DNA from: CAZEHJ01 sp964512485
GTDB taxonomy: Bacteria; Bacteroidota; Rhodothermia; Rhodothermales; UBA10348
Direction of reading: 5' to 3'
NCBI GenBank assembly: GCA_964512485.1
Contig: CAZEHJ010000039.1
Coordinates: 1-31,724 of the forward strand
Length of the DNA: 31,724 nt
Part shown: piece after piece, positions 15,670 through 24,561 of the stretch
Layout: each line of letters begins with the position of its first letter
Position numbering within the stretch: position 1 is the first letter of the stretch
Made by a program: the position numbers and the translations under genes
The notes under the pieces: model-generated
Databases searched by the model: none
Seen by the model: the letters and a program-made list of their open reading frames with translations, nothing else
Told to the model about the DNA's origin: nothing

Positions 15670-16908
15670 CTAGAAGTTTACGATCGTTGAAATGTATCCC
15701 CAGTACGCGTTGTCGGGGTCTGCACCGACAAAGTCATCACCAGGCATGAATGCTGATACTCCTGCAACGATGGTCATCGCTGAGTTGTATTTGTAATTCA
15801 ACGTGACGTCGATTTCCTGTCCGTAGACATCATCAAGTCCAGATGCGACTTCCGTTCCAGAGAACTGATGAAGGTCAACCGACAGTTTCAGATCTTCTTT
15901 CGCCATGACGCTCAAGGAAAGTCCGATGTCCTGCAGGCCTTTCGCAAACGATCCTGGACCAATGAAGTAGTCCATAAAGCCGTAAAACTTGTGGTTCGTA
16001 GCAAAAAGGGTGTTGAAATTGCCTACATCACCATCAGCGCCGTCTTCGTCACCGGAAACCAGCGTGAAGAGACCTCCGATGCGGAGTTTATTGTCAGAAT
16101 TGACTGTGTATCCGACTTTTGCGGACGCCAGGTATGCACCGAGTGAGCCGAGTTCACCCGTACCAGCTTCAAACACGTCACCGGTCTGATAGTAGCCTTC
16201 CAGCTCGTAATCGAAGTCAGACTTGGCTCCATACGCAGCAGCTCCAGCTGTAATACGTGATCGAAGTCGCTCGCCAGCGTCAGCGCCGCCTGTGATGATG
16301 CCACTGTCAGTATCTAATAGTCCCAGTCCTTCGACGCGACCTCCTTCATACGGATAGGTTACAGTCACTCCATAGAGGCTCTGGCCCGTAGCGACACCAG
16401 TCGCTCCAACCAGACGGGAAGCCAATACCTGGAATGACGCGTTTTCACCGGCATACTTCAGAATGGCTGCGTCAAACGTACGGCCGATATTGTGCCAGCC
16501 GACGGCCCCAACGAGTCGTTGATTGCCGATGTTGATCTCTTGCCGACCGACCTTTGCGCTGAAATCAGTATCGAAAACGTTCGAAACTGTGAAGTAGGCC
16601 TGATGGGCATCAAGAGCGGGTGCCGAACCAGCGATAGTACCACCGGCGCCGCCCCAGACTCGAGAATCCTGAAACTGAACGAACACCTTCACATCTTCGG
16701 TGGCAGCAACGCCCACGTTCAGTCGAGTTCTGAGGAATGTAAACGTCGGGTTGTCAACGTCTGCGTTGAAATCTTTGCCTGAATGTTCGGTTCTCTGACG
16801 GATCTGCCCTGTAATCGAAAGCCGATCCTGTGCCTCAGCCGCTTCAATCGAAATGAATGAAAGAACGAGCATGAAAATCATCGTCCAGATTGGTAGCACA
16901 CGTTTCAT
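15670..16908 (-). CDS. Outer-membrane beta-barrel porin, alginate-export-like
   Basis: The product has 412 residues with a signal peptide (MKRVLPIWTMIFMLVLSF, cleavage near AEA-QD at residue 26). The mature protein is a run of alternating amphipathic strands separated by Gly/Asp/Asn turns and ends in an aromatic residue (STIVNF), the mark of a BAM-inserted barrel. Segments such as FTFLRTRLNVGV, FVQFQDSRVWGG, KVGRQEINIGNQRLVG and NIGRTFDAAILKY resemble the alginate-export porin family (PF13372). The name does not prove alginate as substrate. The ATG has a strong Shine-Dalgarno (GGGGG six bases upstream). It sits between two multiheme lipoprotein genes, which raises the possibility of a porin-cytochrome conduit, though at 412 residues it is much smaller than MtrB. 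Confidence 0.8.
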   Translation of the reverse strand: MKRVLPIWTMIFMLVLSFISIEAAEAQDRLSITGQIRQRTEHSGKDFNADVDNPTFTFLRTRLNVGVAATEDVKVFVQFQDSRVWGGAGGTIAGSAPALDAHQAYFTVSNVFDTDFSAKVGRQEINIGNQRLVGAVGWHNIGRTFDAAILKYAGENASFQVLASRLVGATGVATGQSLYGVTVTYPYEGGRVEGLGLLDTDSGIITGGADAGERLRSRITAGAAAYGAKSDFDYELEGYYQTGDVFEAGTGELGSLGAYLASAKVGYTVNSDNKLRIGGLFTLVSGDEDGADGDVGNFNTLFATNHKFYGFMDYFIGPGSFAKGLQDIGLSLSVMAKEDLKLSVDLHQFSGTEVASGLDDVYGQEIDVTLNYKYNSAMTIVAGVSAFMPGDDFVGADPDNAYWGYISTIVNF

Positions 16909-17064
16909 ATATAGCCCCCTTCGAGCCGTTCAAGATTTAATTATTTGAGCGAGATAGATATCTATTCGCTGACCGAAGGTACGCCCGAAACGGATATTGA
17001 AGATAACTTTGTCTTAAATATTGACACCCCATTCATACGGTGTTGACAGAACCTTCACAGTGAG

Positions 17065-17085
17065 ATCTAAATCGGCGTTTTAGAT
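17065..17085. repeat. Inverted repeat after the octaheme gene
   Basis: ATCTAAA (17065-17071) and TTTAGAT (17079-17085) form an AT-rich 7-base stem 40 bases after the octaheme stop. There is no T-tract on the minus strand, so it is a poor terminator; an operator for the downstream porin is equally possible. The rest of the 216-base spacer holds two TTGACA hexamers on the plus strand near 17020 and 17043, directed antisense and without a good -10. Confidence 0.3.
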
Positions 17086-17124
17086 GTTTTTGAAGTGTTT
17101 CCATCGCGTGACTGAACGACCGAA

Positions 17125-19368
17125 CTACTCCTGAATCTGGGCGCTGATGTACGCACCACGCTCGGCTAGATCAGTACGCTCCGGCTGCATCTGGCGAAGC
17201 AGATCATTCGACTCATTTGCCTCCTGCCAACGCTCAGTCTGCATGAACAGAATGGTCAGGGCGTCCCGAAACTGGTAATCATCGGGAGACAGTTGCAGCG
17301 CCTGCAGCAGCAGACCTTCCGCATCGCGATATTCTTCCATCTGTTGGTGTGCCAGCGCCGCGTTGTAGGCTTTGCGAGGGTTTTCCGGATCCAATCGAAA
17401 CGACTCTTTCAGAACTGCGGCAGCGGCGGGAAGACGCGGTCGCTCTTCTCCCAGAAAAAGACCCAGCATATAGAGCGCGTCAGAGCCATCCTCGCCCAAC
17501 ATCAGGACGGCTCCCCGCAGTGCATCCTCACCATGAGTCCTCAACTCCCTGTAGCGTGCTGGGTTGGCTGTCGAAACTGCGTTGGCCCATCTACCAGAAA
17601 AGAGACCCCATGCGACGAGCACATCAGGGTTTTCAGGCGCGATCCGCGACGCGATCTCAAATTCACCCTGGGCCTCAAACCACTCCCCCAACACCTCGTG
17701 CATGTGAGCCAGATTGATGTGAGATTCGGGGCGCTCGGCCGTTGCCATTTGAGCAGCTCGATAATCGCGCATCGCGCTCCGGGCAGGCTCTTCGTCGAAT
17801 TCATCGAAACCGAAGGACAAGGCGGTTGAAACTGCTTCTGTCCTCACCCATCGAATCTCATCGGCAAATACATTCTCCAGATTGGGAAGCGGCGCAACAC
17901 CTGCCCAACCGGCGAAAGCACGAAGAGAGCCGACTCGCTCGAATGGGTTTCCAGAAGAAAGCCCGACCATGGCAATGCGGATGGCATCCGCATCGGGGCG
18001 GGTCGCGAGGCGGGCAATCAAACTCCCCTTCATGATGCGACTCGTGGTCGAATCGATCAGTACGGCAAATAATCGCTGCATCCCCTCTTCTGAGGACGTT
18101 GCCAGTGTCGAAGCCGCTCGTGCTGCGTTGGGACCTGGTGTCCTACCGATCGCTTCGGCCGCCCATTCCGCATCTTCGTTCACATGGCAATTCTGGCACA
18201 CATCCGGCGAATTCGTCTCATGCGAAGCCAACGGATCGGGAATCCCGAATCGATGATCCTGGCGTGCATCGACGCCCATATAAACGCGTGACGGCATATG
18301 ACAATCTTCGCACGAAGCGTCAATTCCAGATTCGCTCTCGTGAACTGCGTGAATGGCTACATCTTCGATGGATCCGGCATGGCAGGACTGACACAAGGCA
18401 TCCCCCGGAAGACGGCGTTCGCCCGTATGCGGATCGTGACAATCCGAGCACGTGACTCCCTGCTGAGCCATTCGACTCTGCAAAAAGGATCCGTAGACGT
18501 AGACTTCATCCTGAATCTGTCCGTCGGCGAAATAAAGACCATCACCGATGAGGGCTGGAGCATACTGGTCCAGAAACTCGGCATCGTGAACTGCGGGCTC
18601 CACGAGCGGCGTACGGCGCGAATGGCAAGCTGCGCACATATTCAGCTCCGCATTCTGAATCGAGAGGTCCTCCCTTCCCCCAATATCTGTCTTGTCTTCT
18701 GAAGCCCCAGTCATACCGTAGGACGCGGTCGGACTTTCAACGTGATTACTCGCGGGGCCATGACACGCTTCGCAGGCCACCGTCATTTCCTCCCAGGTCG
18801 TCGAGTACGAGTCTGAGTCCAGATCATATCCTCGCTTCAAGCCGGTCGAATGGCAGGAGGCGCACATGTAATTCCAATTCAGGTTGTCACTTTGCCAGTG
18901 CAGCACATCTCCAGGCGGTGTGGGATCGTCGGGATACAAAGAGAACCAGTTCTTTCCGCCGGTATCCCAGGCCACCGTCAGGGCCTGCATCCTGCCCCGT
19001 TCACCCGAAAGAAGAACCTGTTGAAGGGGGTCATGACCAAAAGCATACTGCACGGGCAGTGTATCCCCTCTTGCAATAACGGATATCTGGTCTCCGGGCA
19101 CCGTCGGATTCCCATCCCGAATGAATCGATACTCATCTGAAAAATGAGTGAACGCCTGGTTATCAAAGTCAGCCAACACACTGGCGGAATCCGGTAACTG
19201 CATGGCTCGCTTGTGATCCGAGCTCATCCATGCTTCATTCTGGTCGGTATGACATCCCGCACATGATGCAGAACCAACATACTCTGGCGCAGGGCTTCCA
19301 CATCCCACGAGAAGGCTGAAAGCCACGAATGCAGCGCCAGTTGATGCGGTCAGTCTTAGCGTTTTCAA
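17125..19368 (-). CDS. Octaheme cytochrome c lipoprotein with HEAT/TPR C-terminus
   Basis: The product has 747 residues. The signal peptide ends in LVGC (lipid Cys23). Eight CxxCH motifs begin at residues 36, 169, 199, 245, 307, 326, 353 and 391. YVGSASCAGCH...HKRAM at the N-terminus, CEACHGPASNH, and CEDCHMP...DHRFGIP are the same landmarks as in the heptaheme neighbour, so the two are distant paralogues of the cytochrome c554-like superfamily. Residues about 415-535 look HEAT-like and about 540-747 are TPRs. The only start giving the signal peptide is TTG at 19368; no in-frame ATG precedes the lipid Cys. A 12-codon mini-ORF (19365-19400) overlaps this TTG and might couple translation. It follows the choice-of-anchor B gene by 93 bases, probably in one transcript. 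Confidence 0.9.
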   Translation of the reverse strand: MKTLRLTASTGAAFVAFSLLVGCGSPAPEYVGSASCAGCHTDQNEAWMSSDHKRAMQLPDSASVLADFDNQAFTHFSDEYRFIRDGNPTVPGDQISVIARGDTLPVQYAFGHDPLQQVLLSGERGRMQALTVAWDTGGKNWFSLYPDDPTPPGDVLHWQSDNLNWNYMCASCHSTGLKRGYDLDSDSYSTTWEEMTVACEACHGPASNHVESPTASYGMTGASEDKTDIGGREDLSIQNAELNMCAACHSRRTPLVEPAVHDAEFLDQYAPALIGDGLYFADGQIQDEVYVYGSFLQSRMAQQGVTCSDCHDPHTGERRLPGDALCQSCHAGSIEDVAIHAVHESESGIDASCEDCHMPSRVYMGVDARQDHRFGIPDPLASHETNSPDVCQNCHVNEDAEWAAEAIGRTPGPNAARAASTLATSSEEGMQRLFAVLIDSTTSRIMKGSLIARLATRPDADAIRIAMVGLSSGNPFERVGSLRAFAGWAGVAPLPNLENVFADEIRWVRTEAVSTALSFGFDEFDEEPARSAMRDYRAAQMATAERPESHINLAHMHEVLGEWFEAQGEFEIASRIAPENPDVLVAWGLFSGRWANAVSTANPARYRELRTHGEDALRGAVLMLGEDGSDALYMLGLFLGEERPRLPAAAAVLKESFRLDPENPRKAYNAALAHQQMEEYRDAEGLLLQALQLSPDDYQFRDALTILFMQTERWQEANESNDLLRQMQPERTDLAERGAYISAQIQE

Positions 19369-19461
19369 TTCTGGAATGAACCGTTCTTTTTCTTGAACAT
19401 GATCGCGTGGAAATAGCTGACGGAGCCCGGAAACGCGTATATGAAACCAGGAAATCCGATT

Positions 19462-21795
19462 CTAAATATCCACTTCCTTTTTCTTGACCATGAACAGGCC
19501 CTCTCCGATAGACGTCACCACGATGGTCCCGCTTTTGAACCACGGATAGTTGCTCCATGAGCCGCCCCCGACGCGATCGTCCGAGACCGTATCGAAATAT
19601 GCGACTTCAACCGGGTTTTCAGGATCGGCTACGTCCAGAATGCGCAGTCCGGACACGTAGTTGGACTGATACATCAAATTGTCCTTGATATAGAGATTGT
19701 GATCTGTGCTTGTTTCCTGAGCGATATGCTCCTTCACCAGGATGGGATCATCCAGATCTTGAACATCAAAAATGAGCGTCCGTGTACCTTCGACGAGTCC
19801 TTGCGGCTCGTCCGCTTCATCGTTGATGTAGAAGTAGCGATGATCTTCCGTAAGCCAACCCTGGTGCGTGTAGGCGATGCTCGGATACGTTGCGCGAGAA
19901 ATCACGGCAGGATTCTGTTTGTCGGTCACGTCGGCGATCGAAAGCGCCACCTCGTTTGATCCCAGGCAGATTTCTTTACCAACATGGTCAGAATCGGGAC
20001 CGCGGTATACGACACATTGTGCATCATGCGTATTTCCAGTACCATTGCGGCCCGTTCCGGCATGCGAAAAACAGCCGGCAAACGTCGGGTTCTTCGGGTT
20101 GCTGATATCAATCATGTGTAGCCCCCCACCGCACGTGGTGCCGCCCATTTTTGAGGCGACCGAATAGGCGAACCCTGTTTCCTCGTTGATGACGATGTTG
20201 TGCGCGCTCGCAATCTCGGTGTACATCACGTCTGCATCGAATTCGACGGGGGCATCTTCCACGTTCAGCAGTCTCGTGAGATCAAAAACCTGCATCCCGT
20301 GTGGTCCGGAGCGATCCGAAACGATGAATGCGTGGTCTTTGTACACTTTGATATCGCGCCATGATGACGCCGTCGCGCCTTCAGTCATGGCCAGATTTCC
20401 CAGATATATCGGGTTGTAGGGATCTGTGACCTCTACAAATGCCGAACCATCGGTACGGCCGACCAGTGCAAAATCGCGTCCGCTGGCTTCATCGGTCCAT
20501 CCCCATATATCGTTCATGCGCGTTCCGCGTACGCCACCGATATCCCGAATGGAAAGAAAAGACTGGACATCCATGCCGTCACATCCAAAACCTGCAGCTT
20601 CGCCTTCTTCACATTCTATCATCGAACCGGTGAACGACTCCATGGCGCCACGATCGTGATACACGATTCCAGCCTGAGCAAATCCGTCTTCTGCCTTGTC
20701 GAACATGAACGTTCCGCCTTCGCCTCCATCATATCCGACGGCCCCAACGGCTACAAAATCTGCTCCGGATGCGAGCGATCCCCCGATTGAGCTTCGGAAT
20801 TTCAGACCTTCGACTTCCACGACGCCGTCCTCGCTGAAAGAACGCATCATGTTGCTCGGACTGTACACGTACAGGGCTCCCATCCGCCCGTTAGCGCTCG
20901 GAGCACCAATCCAGACTTTGTGGTTGGCATCATGGGTCTGACTGACACCAAAAAACTCGTTTCCCGTTGCCGAAGACGGGGCAAGACGAAGTGTGTAGTT
21001 GAAAGCACCGCTTTCCTCGTCCAGATGAAACACGGCTACCGCACCGGTACGAGAATCATGGCCAGGAGCGCCCACCATCGCATGACCGTGGTGTAGATAA
21101 ATCGATGAACCAAACAACTGATTGGGACTCACAACGGGCATCGTGATTTGCTGTGACTCTTCCCATGAACCGTCGTCGCCTTTTTTGAAGACCATCACCG
21201 TCCCGGCTCCATCGTTGTGCGTCGGCGCAGCAACCATGGCAATGCCCTCGTCTATCGCCACCTGAACCCCTTGCATGGAAGCTCCGACTTCGCTGTTGCC
21301 CAGATGTCCCGTCATGGGCCATGATCCTCCTTCGGTACGAGTGAAAACGTGTGCTCCACCGGGAGAATCCGTCGTGCCACCACCGGCAGCCGCAACCACA
21401 ATTTGATCTCCTCTGATTCCCACGGCAGAACCAAACCCTTCGCCGGGGCCATCAAGCCGTGCAGTTTGCGTCCAGGATCCATCCTCCTGACGGTTGTAGA
21501 CAAAGGCCGCTCCAAAAACGGGAGCCCCAACGACGAGCACGTCCCCGTCCGCGGCGATGGCACGACCATAGCCATCTTCGTCACCATCAGAATTTGGCAG
21601 GCTCAGCGATCCCGTTTCCATCCAGGACCCATCTTCGCCTTTCGAAAACATATATACCGATCCGGCTGTCAGTACGTTGTTGCCTTCACCGGCGAAGTAC
21701 GTATCGCCTGATGCAGCGGCTGCTGCACCAAAGCCCTGGGCTTGTACGGATGCAGCAAAAAAGAACAGTGCTGCGATTACAGATATCCTACGCAT
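19462..21795 (-). CDS. Choice-of-anchor B family protein with FG-GAP-like propeller (copy 1)
   Basis: The product has 777 residues. The signal peptide (MRRISVIAALFFFAASVQA) is followed at once by QGFGAAAA. Residues about 20-390 are FG-GAP_2-like repeats (for example GYGRAIAADGDVLVVGAP...AFVY, then W...L), expected to form a beta-propeller. Residues about 400-777 are a choice-of-anchor B domain (SFLSIRDIGGVRGTRMNDIWG, GGGLHMIDISNPKNP, THQGWLTEDHRYFYINDE, TDHNLYIKDNLMYQSNYVSG). The family is named for the varied C-terminal anchors its members carry. Here the protein stops at KKKEVDI with no sorting tail, so it is probably periplasmic or freely secreted. Function is unknown; adhesion or binding is a guess. 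It heads the run leading into the octaheme gene. Confidence 0.85.
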   Translation of the reverse strand: MRRISVIAALFFFAASVQAQGFGAAAAASGDTYFAGEGNNVLTAGSVYMFSKGEDGSWMETGSLSLPNSDGDEDGYGRAIAADGDVLVVGAPVFGAAFVYNRQEDGSWTQTARLDGPGEGFGSAVGIRGDQIVVAAAGGGTTDSPGGAHVFTRTEGGSWPMTGHLGNSEVGASMQGVQVAIDEGIAMVAAPTHNDGAGTVMVFKKGDDGSWEESQQITMPVVSPNQLFGSSIYLHHGHAMVGAPGHDSRTGAVAVFHLDEESGAFNYTLRLAPSSATGNEFFGVSQTHDANHKVWIGAPSANGRMGALYVYSPSNMMRSFSEDGVVEVEGLKFRSSIGGSLASGADFVAVGAVGYDGGEGGTFMFDKAEDGFAQAGIVYHDRGAMESFTGSMIECEEGEAAGFGCDGMDVQSFLSIRDIGGVRGTRMNDIWGWTDEASGRDFALVGRTDGSAFVEVTDPYNPIYLGNLAMTEGATASSWRDIKVYKDHAFIVSDRSGPHGMQVFDLTRLLNVEDAPVEFDADVMYTEIASAHNIVINEETGFAYSVASKMGGTTCGGGLHMIDISNPKNPTFAGCFSHAGTGRNGTGNTHDAQCVVYRGPDSDHVGKEICLGSNEVALSIADVTDKQNPAVISRATYPSIAYTHQGWLTEDHRYFYINDEADEPQGLVEGTRTLIFDVQDLDDPILVKEHIAQETSTDHNLYIKDNLMYQSNYVSGLRILDVADPENPVEVAYFDTVSDDRVGGGSWSNYPWFKSGTIVVTSIGEGLFMVKKKEVDI

Positions 21796-21877
21796 GATAG
21801 TATCAGAATGGATTGAACAATCTTGAGAAATAAGTCGGGTTGACGGGCCTCATTCGACCCAGGCTCGTGGCTCCGAG

Positions 21878-21977
21878 NNNNNNNNNNNNNNNNNNNNNNN
21901 NNNNNNNNNNNNNNNNNNNNNNNNNNNNNNNNNNNNNNNNNNNNNNNNNNNNNNNNNNNNNNNNNNNNNNNNNNNNN
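21878..21977. other. Assembly gap (100 N)
   Basis: Exactly 100 N separate the region upstream of choice-of-anchor B copy 1 from the terminator of copy 2. The length is a placeholder. True distance, and any gene between the copies, is unknown. Confidence 0.99.
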
Positions 21978-22003
21978 AGAATGTAATCGATCAAGGCCGA
22001 TTC

Positions 22004-22040
22004 AAAAAGGGGGCGGCGGATGGAAACCATCCGCCGCCCC
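22004..22040 (-). terminator. Intrinsic terminator of choice-of-anchor B copy 2
   Basis: GGGGCGGCGGATGG (22010-22023) and its perfect complement (22027-22040) form a 14-base stem with a three-base loop. On the minus strand it is followed by one C and then TTTTT (22004-22008). It begins 26 bases after the stop codon. This shows the copy 2 transcript ends before the assembly gap and is not continuous with copy 1. Confidence 0.9.
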
Positions 22041-22066
22041 GACAAGCGATTGCGCTCGGATACAGG

Positions 22067-24400
22067 TTAGATGTCAATTTCCCGTTTCTTGAGCATGAAC
22101 AGACCCTCGCGACTTGACGTCACGACGATCGTACCACTCTTGAAGTAGGGGTAGTTGCTCCACGATCCGCCACCGGTGCGGTCATTGCTGACCGTATCAA
22201 AAAACGCCACTTCCGTGGGTGCTTCCGGATTTGAAACGTCCAGAATGCGCAGGCCAGCGACATAATTCGACTGATACATCAAGTTGCCCTTGATGTAGAG
22301 ATTGTGGTCCGTGCTCGTTTCTGTGGAAATGTGCTCTCCCACCAGAATCGGATCGTCGAGATCCTGCAGATCGAAAATCAGCGTGCGTGTGCCTTCAACC
22401 AATCCCTGAGGCTCATCGCCTTCGTCATTGATGTAGAAGTAGCGCTGGTCCTCGGTGAGCCATCCCTGGTGGGTGTAGGCGATCGCGGGATAGGTAGCCC
22501 GGGAAATCGCGGATGGATTCTGTTTATCGGTCACATCGGCAATTGAGAGCGCGGTTTCATTCGAACCGAGGCAGATTTCTTTGCCACTATGCTCAGTGTC
22601 CGGGCCCCGATAGACAACGCACTGGGCGTCATGAGTATTTCCGGTACCATTGCGACCCGTTCCCTCGTGCGAGAAGCAACCAGCGAATTCAGGATTTTTC
22701 GGATTCCGGATATCAATCATATGCAGACCACCACCACAGGTGATGCCGCCCATGCGTGATGCAACCGAGTAGGCAAAGCCTGTTTCTTCGTTGATTACGA
22801 TGTTGTGGGCGCTCGCGATCTGGTCGTACATCACGTCCGGCTCGAACTCGACAGGTGCATCAGGCACATCCAGAAGTCGCTCCAGATCGAATACCTGCAT
22901 ACCATGCTGACCAGCTCCGTCGGCGACGATGTAGGCGTGATCACGATACACCTTGATATCGCGCCAGACTGAATTCGTCGCACCTGGCGTTTTCGCCATA
23001 TTGCCCAGATACACGGGATTATAGGGATCGGTGACTTCGACGAATGCCGCACCATCGGTGCGACCAACGAGCGCGAAATCGCGGCCCGAAGATTCGTGCG
23101 TCCATCCCCAGATATCGTTCATCCGCGTTCCGCGAACACCACCAATATCGCGAAGAGACAGGAATGACTGAACGTCCACGTTGTCACATCGGAATCCGGC
23201 GGCATCTCCTTCTTCGCATTCGACCATTTCTCCGACGAAGGAGTCCATCGCACCCTTGTCGTAAAAGACGATGTTAGACTGGCTGATTCCCTCGTCGGAG
23301 TGATTGTACACGAATACACCCCCTTCGCCATTATCGTATCCCGACGCGCCTACTCCCACAAAATCCGGGCCTGCAGCCAAAGAGCCGCCGAATCCGGTTC
23401 GAATCTGGAGACCCTCGACTTCAACAACTCCCGCAGCAGCAAAATTACGCATCATGTTGGAGGGGTCGAACTTGTAGACCATTCCGTTTCGACCATCCGC
23501 TCCGGGAGCGCCAATCCAGACATTGTGGTCCGGATCGTGGACCTGGGAGGAACCGAACATCTCATTTCCGCTGGCAGTTGCCGGCGAGAGTCTGAGAGTG
23601 AAATCAAAGGTGTTCGTGTCTTCGTTCAGGTGGTAGACTCCAACGCCTCCGATACGGGATTCGTATCCGGGCGCTCCGATCATGGCATGGCCGTGATGCA
23701 GATAGACTGAAGTGCCGAAGAGGTGATTGGGCGCGACAACGGGCATCGAAAGCGTCTGGACAACTTCCCAGCGTTCGTTCGGGCCGGCCTGTTTGAATAC
23801 AAGAGCACGACCGGAACGATCATCTGCCATGGGCAGCCCCATCAACAGCATATCTCCATCGAGCGACAGGCTTACGCCCTGCATGGTTTCGGCGATCGAT
23901 TCGTCTCCGATATGACCTGTCATGCTCCACTCACCACTCGCGTCCCGCTCCCAGGCATGTGCCATTCCACGAGGATCTTCCTCTCCTCCAACGGCGCTAA
24001 CGACAATCGTCTCTCCGCTGATTGCAACCGCGCTGCCCAGACCAACACCGAAACCGGTCAGTCGACCCGACTGTGACCAGGACCCATCCTCACCACGTTC
24101 AAAGACATACGCCGCATTTTCAACCGGAGCACCTACCACCAGTAGATCTCCGTCAGCTGCCAATGCGCGTCCGAAACCGTCCTCTTCGGTTACTCCCGAT
24201 GGAGATGTCAGCATCCCGGCATCCGCCCAGGAGCCATCATCCGCCTTCGAGTACATGAAAACCATTCCGGGTGTGACCCGATTACCTGATTCTCCAACAA
24301 AGAGAACACCATCTGTTGCGGCTGTCGCCGCTCCAAAACCCTGAGCCATCGCCGAACCGGCCACAAAAAGCAGGGCGGCGAGCATTGTAAACTTTCGCAT
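22067..24400 (-). CDS. Choice-of-anchor B family protein with FG-GAP-like propeller (copy 2)
   Basis: This is a paralogue of the gene at 19462, with the same length of 777 residues and the same order: signal peptide (MRKFTMLAALLFVAGSAMA), FG-GAP_2-like propeller to about residue 390, choice-of-anchor B domain to the end (KKREIDI), no C-terminal anchor. The C-terminal half is nearly the same as copy 1 over long stretches, while the N-terminal propeller differs at many positions. The two are therefore separate genes and not one gene assembled twice. It has its own terminator. The 161-base spacer upstream, after the ABC permease stop, shows only small hairpins (for example CTCGTT/AACGAG) and no clear promoter. 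Confidence 0.85.
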   Translation of the reverse strand: MRKFTMLAALLFVAGSAMAQGFGAATAATDGVLFVGESGNRVTPGMVFMYSKADDGSWADAGMLTSPSGVTEEDGFGRALAADGDLLVVGAPVENAAYVFERGEDGSWSQSGRLTGFGVGLGSAVAISGETIVVSAVGGEEDPRGMAHAWERDASGEWSMTGHIGDESIAETMQGVSLSLDGDMLLMGLPMADDRSGRALVFKQAGPNERWEVVQTLSMPVVAPNHLFGTSVYLHHGHAMIGAPGYESRIGGVGVYHLNEDTNTFDFTLRLSPATASGNEMFGSSQVHDPDHNVWIGAPGADGRNGMVYKFDPSNMMRNFAAAGVVEVEGLQIRTGFGGSLAAGPDFVGVGASGYDNGEGGVFVYNHSDEGISQSNIVFYDKGAMDSFVGEMVECEEGDAAGFRCDNVDVQSFLSLRDIGGVRGTRMNDIWGWTHESSGRDFALVGRTDGAAFVEVTDPYNPVYLGNMAKTPGATNSVWRDIKVYRDHAYIVADGAGQHGMQVFDLERLLDVPDAPVEFEPDVMYDQIASAHNIVINEETGFAYSVASRMGGITCGGGLHMIDIRNPKNPEFAGCFSHEGTGRNGTGNTHDAQCVVYRGPDTEHSGKEICLGSNETALSIADVTDKQNPSAISRATYPAIAYTHQGWLTEDQRYFYINDEGDEPQGLVEGTRTLIFDLQDLDDPILVGEHISTETSTDHNLYIKGNLMYQSNYVAGLRILDVSNPEAPTEVAFFDTVSNDRTGGGSWSNYPYFKSGTIVVTSSREGLFMLKKREIDI

Positions 24401-24561
24401 GGGAAAAGTGGGATAGATTTGACTGCGCGTATGTGGCGAACCGTACTCGTTTCATTCGAACGAGCAGGCTTTCGCGCGAGCCAACAATGTATCGAACCAC
24501 AGGCAAATCAGAAAGCGATATGCGCTTCGAATTGCCCCTTTTCCACGCGATTTAAGGCGTT

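Noticed and set aside
17020..17068. Two TTGACA hexamers on the plus strand as an antisense promoter
   Set aside because: The only -10 candidate at 17 bases (TCTAAA) is poor, and the transcript would run antisense into the octaheme gene without a visible target.
13481..19368. Multiheme proteins as NrfA-type nitrite reductase or hydroxylamine oxidoreductase
   Set aside because: No CxxCK heme and no enzyme-specific arrangement seen; the shared CxxCHMP...DH pattern occurs widely in cytochrome c554-like proteins.
19462..24400. The two choice-of-anchor B genes as one gene duplicated by misassembly
   Set aside because: The proteins differ at many positions, especially in the propeller, and each has different flanks; they are true paralogues.
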